Of a stretch of DNA of 64,000 bases, positions 54,541 through 64,000 are shown in pieces. The stretch's first letter is position 1; each line of letters starts with the position of its first letter. The notes below the pieces were generated by a model, which was not told the DNA's origin, searched no databases, and worked only from the letters and a program-made list of their open reading frames with translations. Made by a program: the position numbers and the translations under genes. The stretch is from Siphlonurus alternatus (Eukaryota > Arthropoda > Insecta > Ephemeroptera > Siphlonuridae): positions 4,246,885-4,310,884 of the forward strand of contig OX463784.1 of the NCBI GenBank assembly GCA_949825025.1. The letters are read 5' to 3'.

Positions 54541-55715
54541 GGTTCTAATAGTAGTAAAAAGTACTGTGAATTCTATGAAGAACAAGCCCTACTAGAGGAT
54601 TCTAGAAAATTTGCTGGTTTTATATAATTTTTTAAAATAAAATTTATGACGTCAAAACTTTGCTTCTTAAATGGGAAAATGCACCATTTAACATTGCTGA
54701 AATTAAAAGTTATTGACGTATGAATTTGAAACCTTCATTGTCGTGGATCACTTAAAAACCTTGGAAATGAAGTTTTGGTTACATTTCGATATCATATATT
54801 GGATTTGGCAATGTTAACTGATCTATTTTCAATTTTGAGACGCAATTAAAGTTGTGACGTCATTTTTGAGAGGTTTAAAAAATTTAAAACAAACAAACAA
54901 CAGGAAATTATCGTAGAATGCTGTAATAGATTTCGTTCTTCATAAAATTCTCGTGCCTTTTGAAATGTTGACAAAAACTTGAAACTTTTTTTTTTTTTTC
55001 AGTACCCCATTACATTGTAACCATCACTCTTCAAATTGTGACCTGCATTGTGTCAATAGAAAATAAATTTTTCATTGCCTATTTGAGTTGAATGAGAATA
55101 ATAATGCCCCATTATGCCTCAACATATTGTATATTTAATCAATATTATTTTAACTAGTAATATATAATATATACAGAAAAAAAATTTAATGTATATATAT
55201 TATACTTACAGCATCAATTATTATAATTTTAACAAGTAGAAAAAATATGAAAATCTTGATACACATTTTGTATTATTTGAAGGAATAATTGCCAATAATA
55301 GAAATTGTATTTAATGGTTTCAAATATTTGAACAAATATTAGATTCTTTATGTAAAAATATTTAAAATTAATACATTTTTAGTACAGAAGTTAATTGACA
55401 AATTCAGTGACAGATTTCTAGGCCACATAAAAATTGTTCGGGAACTTTTGTTGGTGTAATAAAAAAATCACTTCCGCCTTAATTAAAACTATATTGTTTA
55501 TTGAAACTTTCATCATAACATATAACTTGAACTTTTTAATATTTATTTATGACTTTAAGACGAAAAAAAAAATTAAAGAAAAGAATAGAGGACATTGAAT
55601 TGTATTATCTCAGAGCGGTGTTAAAATTTCTAAAATAAAGTTACGCAAGATTTAAGCATATTAGTTAATACATATATAAGTTAATTTCTTGCGTAAGTTT
55701 TTGCAAATTCTTAAT

Positions 55716-56027
55716 AGAGTATGAAGGTCAATTTTTTTTATTGCAGAAATTAATGGATAAAGGGTTTTGGTACGCTGATTTTTTTACAGATTTTTTAGAG
55801 ACCGGGAACTATTTTTAAAACATTATTGAAAGTCCTTTTTGTGACGTCATGAGGCGGCAAGTTTTATCTTTTTGTTAAGGAGCGGCGTCTCGTGACGTCA
55901 CAAAAAGAACTTTCAATAATTTTTTAAAAATAGTTCCCGGGCTCTAAAAAATTTGAAAAAAAAATTAAGGTAGCATAACTTTGTACCCTCTATCCATTTT
56001 TGCAATAAAAAAATAGGTCGATACTCC
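55716..56027. mobile_element. Family A foldback MITE, copy 7
   Basis: GAGTATGAAGGTCAA to GGTCGATACTCC; core TGTGACGTCATGAGGCGGCA and GGCGTCTCGTGACGTCACAA, the clearest paired TGACGTCA sites of the family. Lies inside duplication copy 1 at a place where copy 2 carries a family B element instead. Confidence 0.8.
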
Positions 56028-56464
56028 TTTGGTGGTATTTAAACACTCCGCTGATTTTTTACATATCTTTTACAGAACAGAGGAAGTATTGCTTTATAGT
56101 TGTGTAATATTCAGCGTTGAATCCACGCTCTTTTATTCATTCTTTTTTTATTGATGTTATTACAAGTTCTGATGTAGTGTGTCTCTTTACACGACATAAA
56201 TTAGAAAAAAAAAAAAATCATGATAATATTAAGTATTTTAATATTACTTTGTTGTTTGAACCAAGATTTGTTAGAACAAATCTTGGTTTGAACTAAAAAT
56301 TATTCTAAAACCTGCATAGTGAATTATTATCAGATTCTTATTATCTTAATTAAGGTTTAATTATAGCAGTTAGAGAAAAAATATGAAGACGAGAGCTTGA
56401 CGTCCATTCTGCCCTCGCTTTGATAAACTTTGCACCACACTTAAGGCTATATGATTTGCAAACT

Positions 56465-56595
56465 GACATATGTACACTTGTCGCATATCGGAAAATTTCC
56501 ACTTGCGGACTTTTTATTCACCGTGCCCCGTAAAAATAGCACAAAATAACAAGACTGCAAATGGGGAAATTTTCCAAGTCGATGAATGTACGTAC
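56465..56595. mobile_element. Palindromic MITE (family L), copy 2
   Basis: TACACTTGTCGCATATCGGA with AAAATTTCCACTTGC, inverted as GGGGAAATTTTCCAAG. Related to 17979-18142. Confidence 0.55.
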
Positions 56596-56604
56596 AGTAT
56601 TAAA

Positions 56605-57359
56605 AATGAAACTATAATCGTTTCCGCGTTTGAGTTCTAGTAACAAGTGGATTTGCATGAGTGATTTTCCAACCTGCGAAGCAACTCAAATAATGCGCAC
56701 TTTCTGTAAAATCTATTGGCGGCCATATTTGGCTATTAAAAGAAAAAGAGCATATCGTAATTAAAGGTATACAGGCCTGAAGATTTAATTATCGTTTTAT
56801 TTTTTTAAACCAGACCCAGATACATGTAATATCGATTCATGGTAAAAAAATTTCAAAATTTGCAATTTTAATAATAAATATTAATTAGTTAAGAAAATGC
56901 ATGTTGGAAGCCAAAAAAGCAAATTGGCAACACCGCTCGCGCTCTCCCCTCACAACTTCTCCTCGCCTGCTGCCTGCAGCTTCCCCCTCCACGCTGGCTT
57001 GGAAGACGGCGGTAAGAAGTGTATTGCAGATTGCAGGCTGAGGATACAAGTAGTTTATGTCAACACTACGATAGAGGCGAGATTTGAGCCTTATGAATAA
57101 TAAAGTGAACCTAACCGTATATTGAGAAATAACTACTTGCATTCTGAAGGCAGCGTTTTGACTGTTCCATATGCGTTCTTATCCAAATAAATTACTACCC
57201 GCCCTTTTTTAAAGTATTATTGCACCCAAAATTTGACAATCTTTCTTAAGCTCATGGAATTTTAACACAAGAGGAGAGAGGATATAATATATATATAAAT
57301 TAAAAATACTTTTTTTTTAAATTAATTCTAGGCTAAAATTGAAACAAAGTCCTGAATAA
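56605..57359. other. Mixed repeat debris, no gene called
   Basis: 56605-56770 is a degraded family F/G-like MITE (GCGCACTTTCTGTAAAATC, GGCGGCCATATTTGGC). 56930-57080 is GC-rich (CCCCTCACAACTTCTCCTCG) with overlapping 67- and 85-codon frames on both strands, neither recognisable. Confidence 0.35.
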
Positions 57360-59492
57360 TTACAGGGAAGTATATTTACGGGCTTGACATTCAAAAATAA
57401 TTAGCCCTTTTGGTATGATGTCGTTATCTACTGAAGAGAGATAAATAAGACATTGACCTTTGGTAAAATATGGTTTATGTCTATTGTTGATCGCCAAGAT
57501 TTCACGCCAGTCATGACTCATGCCTGTGCGCACAGCTTCTCGATAAACATATAGGTATTCGGCGTATTTGTCACAGCCAGTTCCTAGCTACGTCCGTCCC
57601 TCTGTTCGCAAATTTCGTGATAGTATTACTTCAAGTACTGAATATGTCTAAATAAAAAGTGGCGATACTTTGGCTAACGATCCAAATTCGGACAAATATT
57701 AAAGTATCCCGCCTGAATTTACGCGGCCGGTATATAAAATTAATTTCATCTTGTTTTGGGTGAAAAATTATATAATAGACAATGTTGTGAATGGGATATC
57801 CATTTTCATGTCACCTATTTGGTTGTTGTACTGTTTTACTTTTTCTGAAATGGTATGTGTATACATTGTGTACTTTATTTTTTTTTATGTATTTCACAAT
57901 AAACAACTAAAATAATAAATAGTATATGACCCTCGAGAATACAAATGAATTATTATTACAAAGGGCATAATAGGTTTACACTACAGTTATTCCAATTATT
58001 ACTCTCCACTAATATTTGATATAGGCTGCAGCCCCCTTCCCCCCCCCCCCCCCCGAAAGTTTGGATTTAACATGGGCGATATAGGCATTTCCCCCACTCC
58101 AAAATTTTGTTTTAACATTGGCCTTATGGAGGTAGCCCCTCCCGAAATTTTTTTCTGGATCCGCGCTTGTAATTGATAAAAAGATAATATGTTGCTGCAG
58201 TTTACATGTACATTTTCTTTGCATAAAATTATTAGGACGGGGTTTATTATATTTACTTTGAAGTTTGTTATTTCATTAAATTTGATTGAGTGAAGTGACC
58301 GATAGTCAGTTATTTAAGACAGTACTGAAAATACATAATATATATTATTTAATGGTTTGTTATCAATGTTATTATTATTTATTAACTTTTTTTAAAATAG
58401 TTTTATGAGTGCGTATATATATCATACACGTGTACGCCTTGTAATATTCCAAAAAAGTTATTTTTTTTAGTATAATTTAATTAATATATTATACAGAAAT
58501 TTATCATTTTTTATTATTATTGCGGAGCGGCAAACGTGAAGGGATAAACACGTCTGTATTGCGTCTTATTATCGGAAGAAAATACATACTTCATATCAGC
58601 TTTTAGTTAAATATTAATAACTCTTATTTAATGATATAATGTTATTGTATTCTGTATCACAATATTTTTCTTACAAAAAGTAAATGTTTTTAATATATTT
58701 TATATTTTAAAAAAAAAAAAAAAAAAAATCGCAAAACTTACATTTTATCTCTTGAAGCTCATACATGATACATAATATTATTTAAAAATAATAGAACTTT
58801 TAGCGCCTCTTCCCTCTCCCCAAAGTTACAGACCAATGGGAAGAATATCCTGCTAGTGCGGCGTAGAGTCCGCTGCATGGTGGGAGAAAGCGGACATTAG
58901 TGCAGCGTTGCCGGCTGTAGCGCTCGCTTGGCCAGCCTCTGCTAGGTCCTTCATGACGTCATGGAGGACATGATTTCTGACATTTCAGCCGCTACTTCGA
59001 TATGCTGCTCCGCGCGGCCCTAAATTTCATATCCATATTCTTTCTTAAGTACAAAGAGTCTTGGTGAGCACCTGATTTAATTTTTGAGGCCAGGATACCT
59101 TTAACGCAATATATATCCTTTAAATTCACTCGCCGCATAGGCTTTTATGGCGTTTAAGGATTAACCTGAGAAATTTGGACACAAAATTTGGTACCATAAT
59201 TTGGTACCCTCTATTTATTTTTGCTTAAAAAAATTTTCATGCAAGTTGCGCATTAATTATTTATATCAATTAATTTCAGAATTTAGTTCGAAATTAAACA
59301 TACCTCTATACTTGGTGAGGAAGTTAAAGAGATAAACATTGGTTTGCGGTACAGGCTTCGCAGTAAGGGTGATTTTGCTTTTCGATGCCCCTCCTGAACA
59401 TTTCTTCTTTCCACAACATGTCACGATTCGGTTACGACGAGCTTTTATGATGTAAATTACTGCAGCCCGTTCACTTCGATTATGAATATTTC
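57360..59492 (-). CDS. Unidentified gene, two candidate 3' exons
   Basis: Candidate exon a, 59492-59304: acceptor TTGTTTCCAG, donor GTATGT, phase 1-1, 63 codons, reading NIHNRSERAAVIYIIKARRN, a cysteine cluster TCCGKKKC and KPVPQTNVYLFNFLTKYR. Candidate exon b, 57583-57360, ends with TAA and reads TGCDKYAEYLYVYREAVRTG, HDWREILAINNRHKPYFTKG and CLIYLSSVDNDIIPKG. The phases join (G at the end of a, GA at the start of b) over a 1.7-kb intron. The acceptor of exon b lacks a pyrimidine tract, which is the weak point. Length and codon character look protein-like, and the C-x(3)-YA...W pattern recalls netrin-like (NTR) domains, but I cannot confirm that. The 5' part of the gene is not found. Confidence 0.5.
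58025..58165. mobile_element. Family K MITE, degenerate copy
   Basis: GCAGCCCCCTTCC at the left, AACATTGGCCTTATGGAGG and CTGGATCCGCGCTTG at the right; similar to the left and right parts of 50550-50762. Contains a C-run of about 15 at 58040. Lies within the intron of the unidentified minus-strand gene. Confidence 0.6.
58200..59180. other. Region between candidate exons, no feature
   Basis: AT-rich left part; GC-rich right part (58800-59020) with TTCATGACGTCATGGAGG at 58951-58968 and GCGGCGTAGAGTCCGC. The latter may be another decayed MITE. No exon supported. Confidence 0.3.
59190..59262. mobile_element. Family B MITE, terminal fragment
   Basis: CATAATTTGGTACCCTCTAT to CATGCAAGTTGCGCATTAA matches the right terminus of family B, followed closely by the donor of candidate exon 59492-59304 on the other strand. 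Confidence 0.6.
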
Positions 59493-59513
59493 CTGGAAAC
59501 AATAATGATTTTT

Positions 59514-59880
59514 TAAGGTGCATTTTCATGAAATTTTATAAAGAACTTTTCAGTAGGAGGATTGACTTGTTTGCAAAAGTAATACAAAAATCGGATATGA
59601 ACAAGAAGATTAGAAACTATTCGTTTCCGGCTACTTCCGGCGGGGATTCCAAGTAAATTGTACTGTATGTCGTGCTCTGCTTGGCGAAGCGAGAAAGGCG
59701 CATTGGCTTTAATGTCATATGGCTGCCATGTTGGCTTGGAAATATTACGGGGGGATTTCCTCACTACGGGAAAGCGTTTTTTCCACGCCAACATGGCCGC
59801 CATATGATATTAAAGCAAGTACGCCTTTCTCGCCCAGCCTATCCCCCGCTTGACATTGCTCCATTGATAAGCACCTTGAC
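59514..59880. mobile_element. TTAA-flanked MITE (family G), copy 3
   Basis: AAGGTGCATTTTCATG after TTAA at the left; CATTGATAAGCACCTT at the right. Inner arms GGCGAAGCGAGAAAGGCGCA / TACGCCTTTCTCGCC and ATGGCTGCCATG / CATGGCCGCCAT. The stretch 59530-59665, including TTCCGGCTACTTCCGG, is an insertion in the left arm. Confidence 0.7.
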
Positions 59881-59884
59881 ACAG

Positions 59885-60172
59885 TGAGTGTATTCGAGAA
59901 GTCGCTCCGATATGTCGGAGAAACACATCTGTGTTTTTGTTAGTATATCTATTATGAGTCCAAAGTTGGCGGAAGTCATCACTCCCGCCTTCCTACCGCC
60001 AGAGCCTGCCACCACTAAGAGTCCTCTTTTTTATCGGCCTTGCGTCGCTGCTCTGTGAGAAATAGTTCAAATGTTTTATTTAAGTATCTGATGGACTGAG
60101 TGTGTGACGTCACTTCCTTTATCTGTGACTTATCTGTCGGAGAAGACAGATTTATGCTCGAATGCGCCCAGT
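59885..60172. mobile_element. Palindromic MITE (family M)
   Basis: TATTCGAGAAGTCGCTCCGA with TGTCGGAGAA is inverted, imperfectly, as TCTGTCGGAGAAGACAGA and CTCGAATGCGCCC. Single copy in this window. Confidence 0.5.
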
Positions 60173-60339
60173 ATTAAGTGCACGCGTGCATTTCGTGCGT
60201 CAATCTTTTAGTTCCCATTGCACCGCAAAATTTCAAAAATAGCATTGCATGATGGGCATGCACATTCAAAGTTTCGCAGTAAGATGGGGCATAAAATACT
60301 TGAACGTGATTGGCTAAGACTTTTAACATTAGTCAAAAC

Positions 60340-60660
60340 GGCATAATATCTTGGCTAAGGTCCGTTACTTGGTTGTGATGGTTGTGAATGGCTGTCGATG
60401 GGTCCGTAACCTGTTTGTGATGGTTGTCCGCCACGGCCAATTGAAACTCGCGCGCTCCCAAAATAAAGTAGAGCGGAAATACTTCCGGTTGCAAGTGGTT
60501 GGGAAAAATTGTCCCAACTCATCACAGCCAAGTTACATTTGGAGGAAAACTTCAAAAGCAATGCTGACTGTTTTGTTTGCTGCCTTCCAATTTTTTTGGC
60601 TGTCGGTCGGTCCGTATCCTCAAAACAAATAACGGAAATAACGGACCCTAGCCCTTGTAT
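60340..60660. other. GC-richer segment, probable decayed MITE
   Basis: AGGTCCGTTACTTGG at 60358 is partly inverted as ATAACGGACCCTAG at 60637. Frames of 73-111 codons on both strands occur, but none has a recognisable domain and they overlap the arms, so none is called. Confidence 0.4.
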
Positions 60661-60664
60661 AAAT

Positions 60665-61039
60665 CCAACCTTGCTGAAAATAACAACCATTAAATACTCA
60701 AAATTTAGATCATCACAGCGAATTACCTAATTCAAATTCGTCTTGCTTTTCACTCGAAATAACCCCTGAAGATTTCTGAAAATAGTTTTTTTTTTAATTT
60801 CATGAGACAAATAAAAATTAATAACATAAAAATAATGAACTTAAAATTAGTTTTTTCAAATATAAATATTATTACAATAAAATTATGTAGCATTAACTTC
60901 TATTCAAATTTTTTATTGTAATTTTTGGTATATCCCTTTCATTAATATTATCATCGAATAGTATTTTTTTTTTTAATAATTAAAAATTGAAATCTAAATT
61001 CACCGAGGTGATTTTAAATTTTCAGCTGAAATATACAAT
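60665..61039. other. AT-rich intergenic, no feature
   Basis: Nothing recognised on either strand. Confidence 0.4.
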
Positions 61040-61362
61040 GGAAAACATACATGACAAAATTTTATTGCAGAAATGAATACAGATAAAAAGTTATGCTACT
61101 CTGAATTTTTTCAGTTTTTTTTGAGACCCGGAACTATTTTTAAATAATTATTGAAAATCCTGTGATTTCAGTTGGCACCCCTGAATTCTTAATAAAAAAA
61201 TAGAGACTGGACGCCTATTGACACCTCCAGGGGGCGTGGCCGCACATTCAATAATTAATTAAAAATAGTTCTGGGTCTAAAAAAAATCTGAAAAATTTCA
61301 GAGTAGCATAATTTGGTACCCTCTATTAATTTCTGCAATAAAATATTTTCATATATGTTGTC
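61040..61362. mobile_element. Family B foldback MITE, complete
   Basis: AT-GGAAAACATACATG at the left, ATATATGTTGTCT-AT at the right; core GTGATTTCAGTTGGCACCCC and CCTCCAGGGGGCGTGGCCG. Very similar to 22930-23255. Confidence 0.85.
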
Positions 61363-62211
61363 TATTGATAATGTTTATTAATAATGTCATTCATCTTGAA
61401 GTTGATTACAAGGATTTAAATAATTTAAATAGTGCTATAATAAATTTAATATGTTGTCTATATGTGGACCACAAAATTTGATATTAAATTTTCTAATGTA
61501 CTGTATACAATATAATTATTTAAAACATCACTCTTTAAATATTTACCATTGTATATAGAGAAAACATTACTTTTATTGTCAATTTGAGGTAAATGAAAAT
61601 GCTAATGCCCCATTATGCCTCAACATATTATATTTTAAATATTATTGCAAACATTAACTTGTAAAATGTAAATAGGAAAAAAAATTTGTAAAGTAAAATA
61701 CTTACAGCATCGATTATTATAATTTTTACGAGTAGAAATAATATGAAAATTTTGAAATACATTTTAAATTCGAAGGAATAATAGAAATTATATTTTTTGT
61801 TTTAAAAATTTGAACAAAGATTTGACTTGTATGACTTGAATGTAGAAATTATTTAAAATTAATAAATTTTAGGAGAGGTGAGACTTGACAAATTATGTGA
61901 AGGATTCCGCTGTTACACTGTCGGTATTCTAGACCACATATTGTCCAGTGAAATTTGTTCGCAAAATTTGATTGCAATAAAAAAAACACTTCTTTTAATT
62001 AAAATTATTTTTAATTGAAACTTGCATCATAAAAGTAACTTAAAACCTATTAATATTAAATTAATATATTACTATAGATGATCAAATAGAAAAAATTACT
62101 GCAGAAATGAATTCACGACAGAAAATTGTACTACTTATTTGGGTGTTTAAATACCACCAATTAACAATTTGCGTAAATTTACGCAAGAATTCAGCATGCA
62201 TAATAGGAAAT

Positions 62212-63087
62212 GACAACATACATGAAATTTTTTTATTGTAGAAATGAATAGAGGTTACCAAATTATGCTACTCTGAATTTTTCAGATTTTTTTGAAACCC
62301 AGAACTATTTTTAAATAATTATTGAAAGTGCGGCCACGCCCCCTGGAGGCATATCAATAGGCGTCCAGTCTCTATCCTTTTTATTAAGAATTCATAGGTG
62401 CCAACTGAAATCACAGGACTTTCAATAATAAGGAATTCTCCTACATTTATTTTAATTTTTTTTCAGTTGCTCTATGCCTTGAAATTAAATGTCCCAAAAA
62501 AAAAAAAAGTTTCAATCTTCAAAATTGGAGACAAGGGAATTTTTTAAAAATCTTCCTTCTTTTGAATTTAGCGCCAAAACGTGACGTAGAAACTGCCTAG
62601 CAGGCGAAATTTTCCTGCAATAAATTTATATTTTCGATTATCACTCTTAAAATAAGCTGATATTGGAGACAAAACTATTGATACTAGGGTAGAAAAACCC
62701 GCTGATTTCGATCGTGTTACTAAAATTTATAGCCAATCACTCCTTGACGCTCAAATTATGATATCAGGCAGTTGTTGTGTGTTAACTAGGGAGTTTCTAC
62801 GTCACAATTTTCAGGTTTGCGCGCCGGTTGCATACTTTGCCCCTATTCTAATAATCCCTTCAGAGTCCCCAAATTTGAGTTTAAAAAGTTGAAACTTAAG
62901 TCAAACTTATTTTTAATATGTACCCTATCTTAATATAGTAGTTAAATTAAAATTTGAGTTGTAAGAGAATTCCCCATTATTTAAAAATTATAGTTCCGGG
63001 TCTCAAAAAAATCTGAAAATATTCAGAGTAGCATAATTTGGTGCCCTTTATTCATTTCTGCAATAAAAATTTTTCATGTAGGTTTTC
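62212..63087. mobile_element. Family B foldback MITE, interrupted
   Basis: Left TGACAACATACATG; core in the opposite orientation to the other copies (GCGGCCACGCCCCCTGGAGG); right arm resumes at ATTATTTAAAAATTATAG. Interrupted at 62429-62974. Confidence 0.75.
62429..62974. mobile_element. MITE with GGAATTCTC termini inside family B
   Basis: AAGGAATTCTCC is inverted as GAGAATTCCCC. Compared with intact family B the junctions imply a 2-bp (AT) duplication. Inner arms pair ACGTGACGTAGAAACTGCCT with GGGAGTTTCTACGTCAC. Confidence 0.65.
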
Positions 63088-63150
63088 TTTTGGTGGTATT
63101 TAATCACTCTGTTGATTTTTTTTTACATATTTTTAGAGGACAGGAAGTAT

Positions 63151-63462
63151 GGAGTATCGACCTCAATTTTTTTATGGCATAAATGGATAGAACGTGCAAA
63201 GTTATGCTACTCTGATTTTTTTGAGATTTTTTAGAGCTCGCGAACTACTTTTAAAAAATAATTGAAAGTCCTTTCTGTGACGTCACGAGGTGGCAAGTCC
63301 TATATTTTTCTTAAGGAGCGGCGTCTCGTGACGACACAAAAAGAACTTTCAATATTTTTTTAAAAATAGTTCCCGGGCTCTAAAAAATCTGAAAAAATCA
63401 AGATAGTATAACTTTGCACGCTCCATCCATTTCTGCAAAAAAAAAATTGAAGTCGATACTCC
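63151..63462. mobile_element. Family A foldback MITE, copy 8
   Basis: AT-GGAGTATCGACCTC and AAGTCGATACTCC-AT. The duplication partner at 56080-56092 has the uninterrupted sequence GGAAGTATTGCTT, so this is a filled site with a 2-bp AT duplication. Confidence 0.85.
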
Positions 63463-63589
63463 ATTGCTATAAAAAATAGTTGTGTAATATTCAGGTTTGA
63501 ATCCATGCTCTTTTATTCATTCTTTTTTTATTGATGATTTTACAAGTTGTGATGTAGTGTGTGCCAATTGACATGATATTTAAAATAAT

Positions 63590-63866
63590 ATACAGTTAAA
63601 TTTTTATGAAATTTCTTGCGGAAATAACCGGAAGTGTGAAGTGTCAGCTGTTCTGTTTGTTATTCAGTTTGAAACTTTACAGAGTGGTTTGAAGTAGCAG
63701 TGCTGAATTTAACCTATGTGTGAAATTGTAATGCTGAAATATGAGTAGGAAGACCAGAAATCTTATACTTCCAGCTATACTTCCCCAAGCAATATCATGT
63801 ATACTGCAGTGTATAGAGAAGTTGAGTAAATAGAGTTATACCTGTAGTGCCTTTTACACTAATAAT
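63590..63866. other. Intergenic, no feature
   Basis: No gene, repeat or palindrome recognised. Confidence 0.35.
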
Positions 63867-64000
63867 GGACAACATACATGAAAAAATTTTATTGCAGAAA
63901 TGAATAGAGTGTACCAAATTATGCTACTCTGAGTTTTTTTAGATTTTTTTTAGACCCGGAACTATTTTTAAATAATTATTGAAAGTCCTGTGATTTCAGT
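63867..64000. mobile_element. Family B foldback MITE, cut by window end
   Basis: AT-GGACAACATACATG then AGAAATGAATAGAGTGTACC and TCCTGTGATTTCAGT; the right arm lies beyond the window. Confidence 0.8.

Larger units (their letters stand above)
54390..56190. repeat. Segmental duplication, copy 1
   Basis: Shares long colinear stretches with 61465-63580: ATTTTCTAATGTACTGTA, AATGCCCCATTATGCCTCAA, ACTTACAGCATC, TGGTGGTATTTAA and TAGTTGTGTAATATTCAG through TTTTACAAGTT. The spacing differs because of insertions and deletions, including MITEs present in only one copy. Confidence 0.65.
61465..63580. repeat. Segmental duplication, copy 2
   Basis: Partner of 54390-56190 in the same orientation, about 7 kb apart. 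It lacks parts of copy 1 but has gained a family B element (62212-63087) and a family A element (63151-63462). Confidence 0.65.

Noticed and set aside
60351..60730. 73-111 codon frames on both strands
   Set aside because: They overlap each other over an inverted-repeat region; no domain recognised.

Overview
This window is nuclear DNA of an invertebrate animal: very AT-rich, gene-poor, with short exons separated by kilobase introns and an exceptional density of transposons. The phylum cannot be fixed from sequence alone. The C-type lectin and the C-terminal tails of the LINE reverse transcriptases look arthropod-like (a crustacean would fit), but this is weak. There are no operons, CRISPR arrays or bacterial features.

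Genes. (1) 480-1433, minus strand: a two-exon gene for a 137-aa homologue of the membrane protein C19orf12, with a glycine-zipper hairpin. (2) 11499-15807, minus: a four-exon gene for a 150-aa secreted C-type lectin with one carbohydrate-recognition domain. (3) 30889-50428, plus: an eleven-exon gene I assembled from splice sites and phases. It encodes a 493-aa type I membrane receptor with signal peptide, LDL-receptor class A module, a half module, three fibronectin type III domains (each split over two exons), a transmembrane helix and a cytoplasmic tail with four tyrosines, two in Y-x-N contexts. (4) 57360-59492, minus: two candidate terminal exons of an unidentified gene with many cysteines.

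Mobile DNA fills most of the rest. It includes 5S-rRNA-derived SINEs with two tail types; four elements with perfect 8-bp target duplications and a fifth with one mismatch, most of them hAT-like (5024-8599, 16066-17129, 18989-19550, 23624-25941, 44387-45478); two TA-flanked Tc1/mariner-like MITEs; a 2.4-kb element with a CCCACACAGCACACAA inverted terminus; LINE remnants, one split by a 2.3-kb transposon; the LTR-PBS-gag end of a Ty3/gypsy-like element; and at least a dozen foldback (long palindromic) MITE families. Two foldback groups dominate: one of about 330 bp flanked by AT on both sides with TGACGTCA-type motifs in the core, and one flanked by TTAA. Elements are nested up to three deep.

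Layout: 0-3 kb C19orf12-like gene with flanking 114-bp repeats and SINEs; 3-10.7 kb nested transposons between two (TA)n tracts; 10.7-18 kb lectin gene and its MITE-filled introns; 18-29.8 kb transposon-rich DNA without a host gene; 30.9-50.4 kb receptor gene, whose introns hold LINE, DNA-transposon and MITE insertions; 50.4-64 kb repeats, an apparent segmental duplication (54.4-56.2 with 61.5-63.6 kb) and the unidentified minus-strand exons. The host genes show no evident functional link, although lectin and receptor could both act in recognition at the cell surface.
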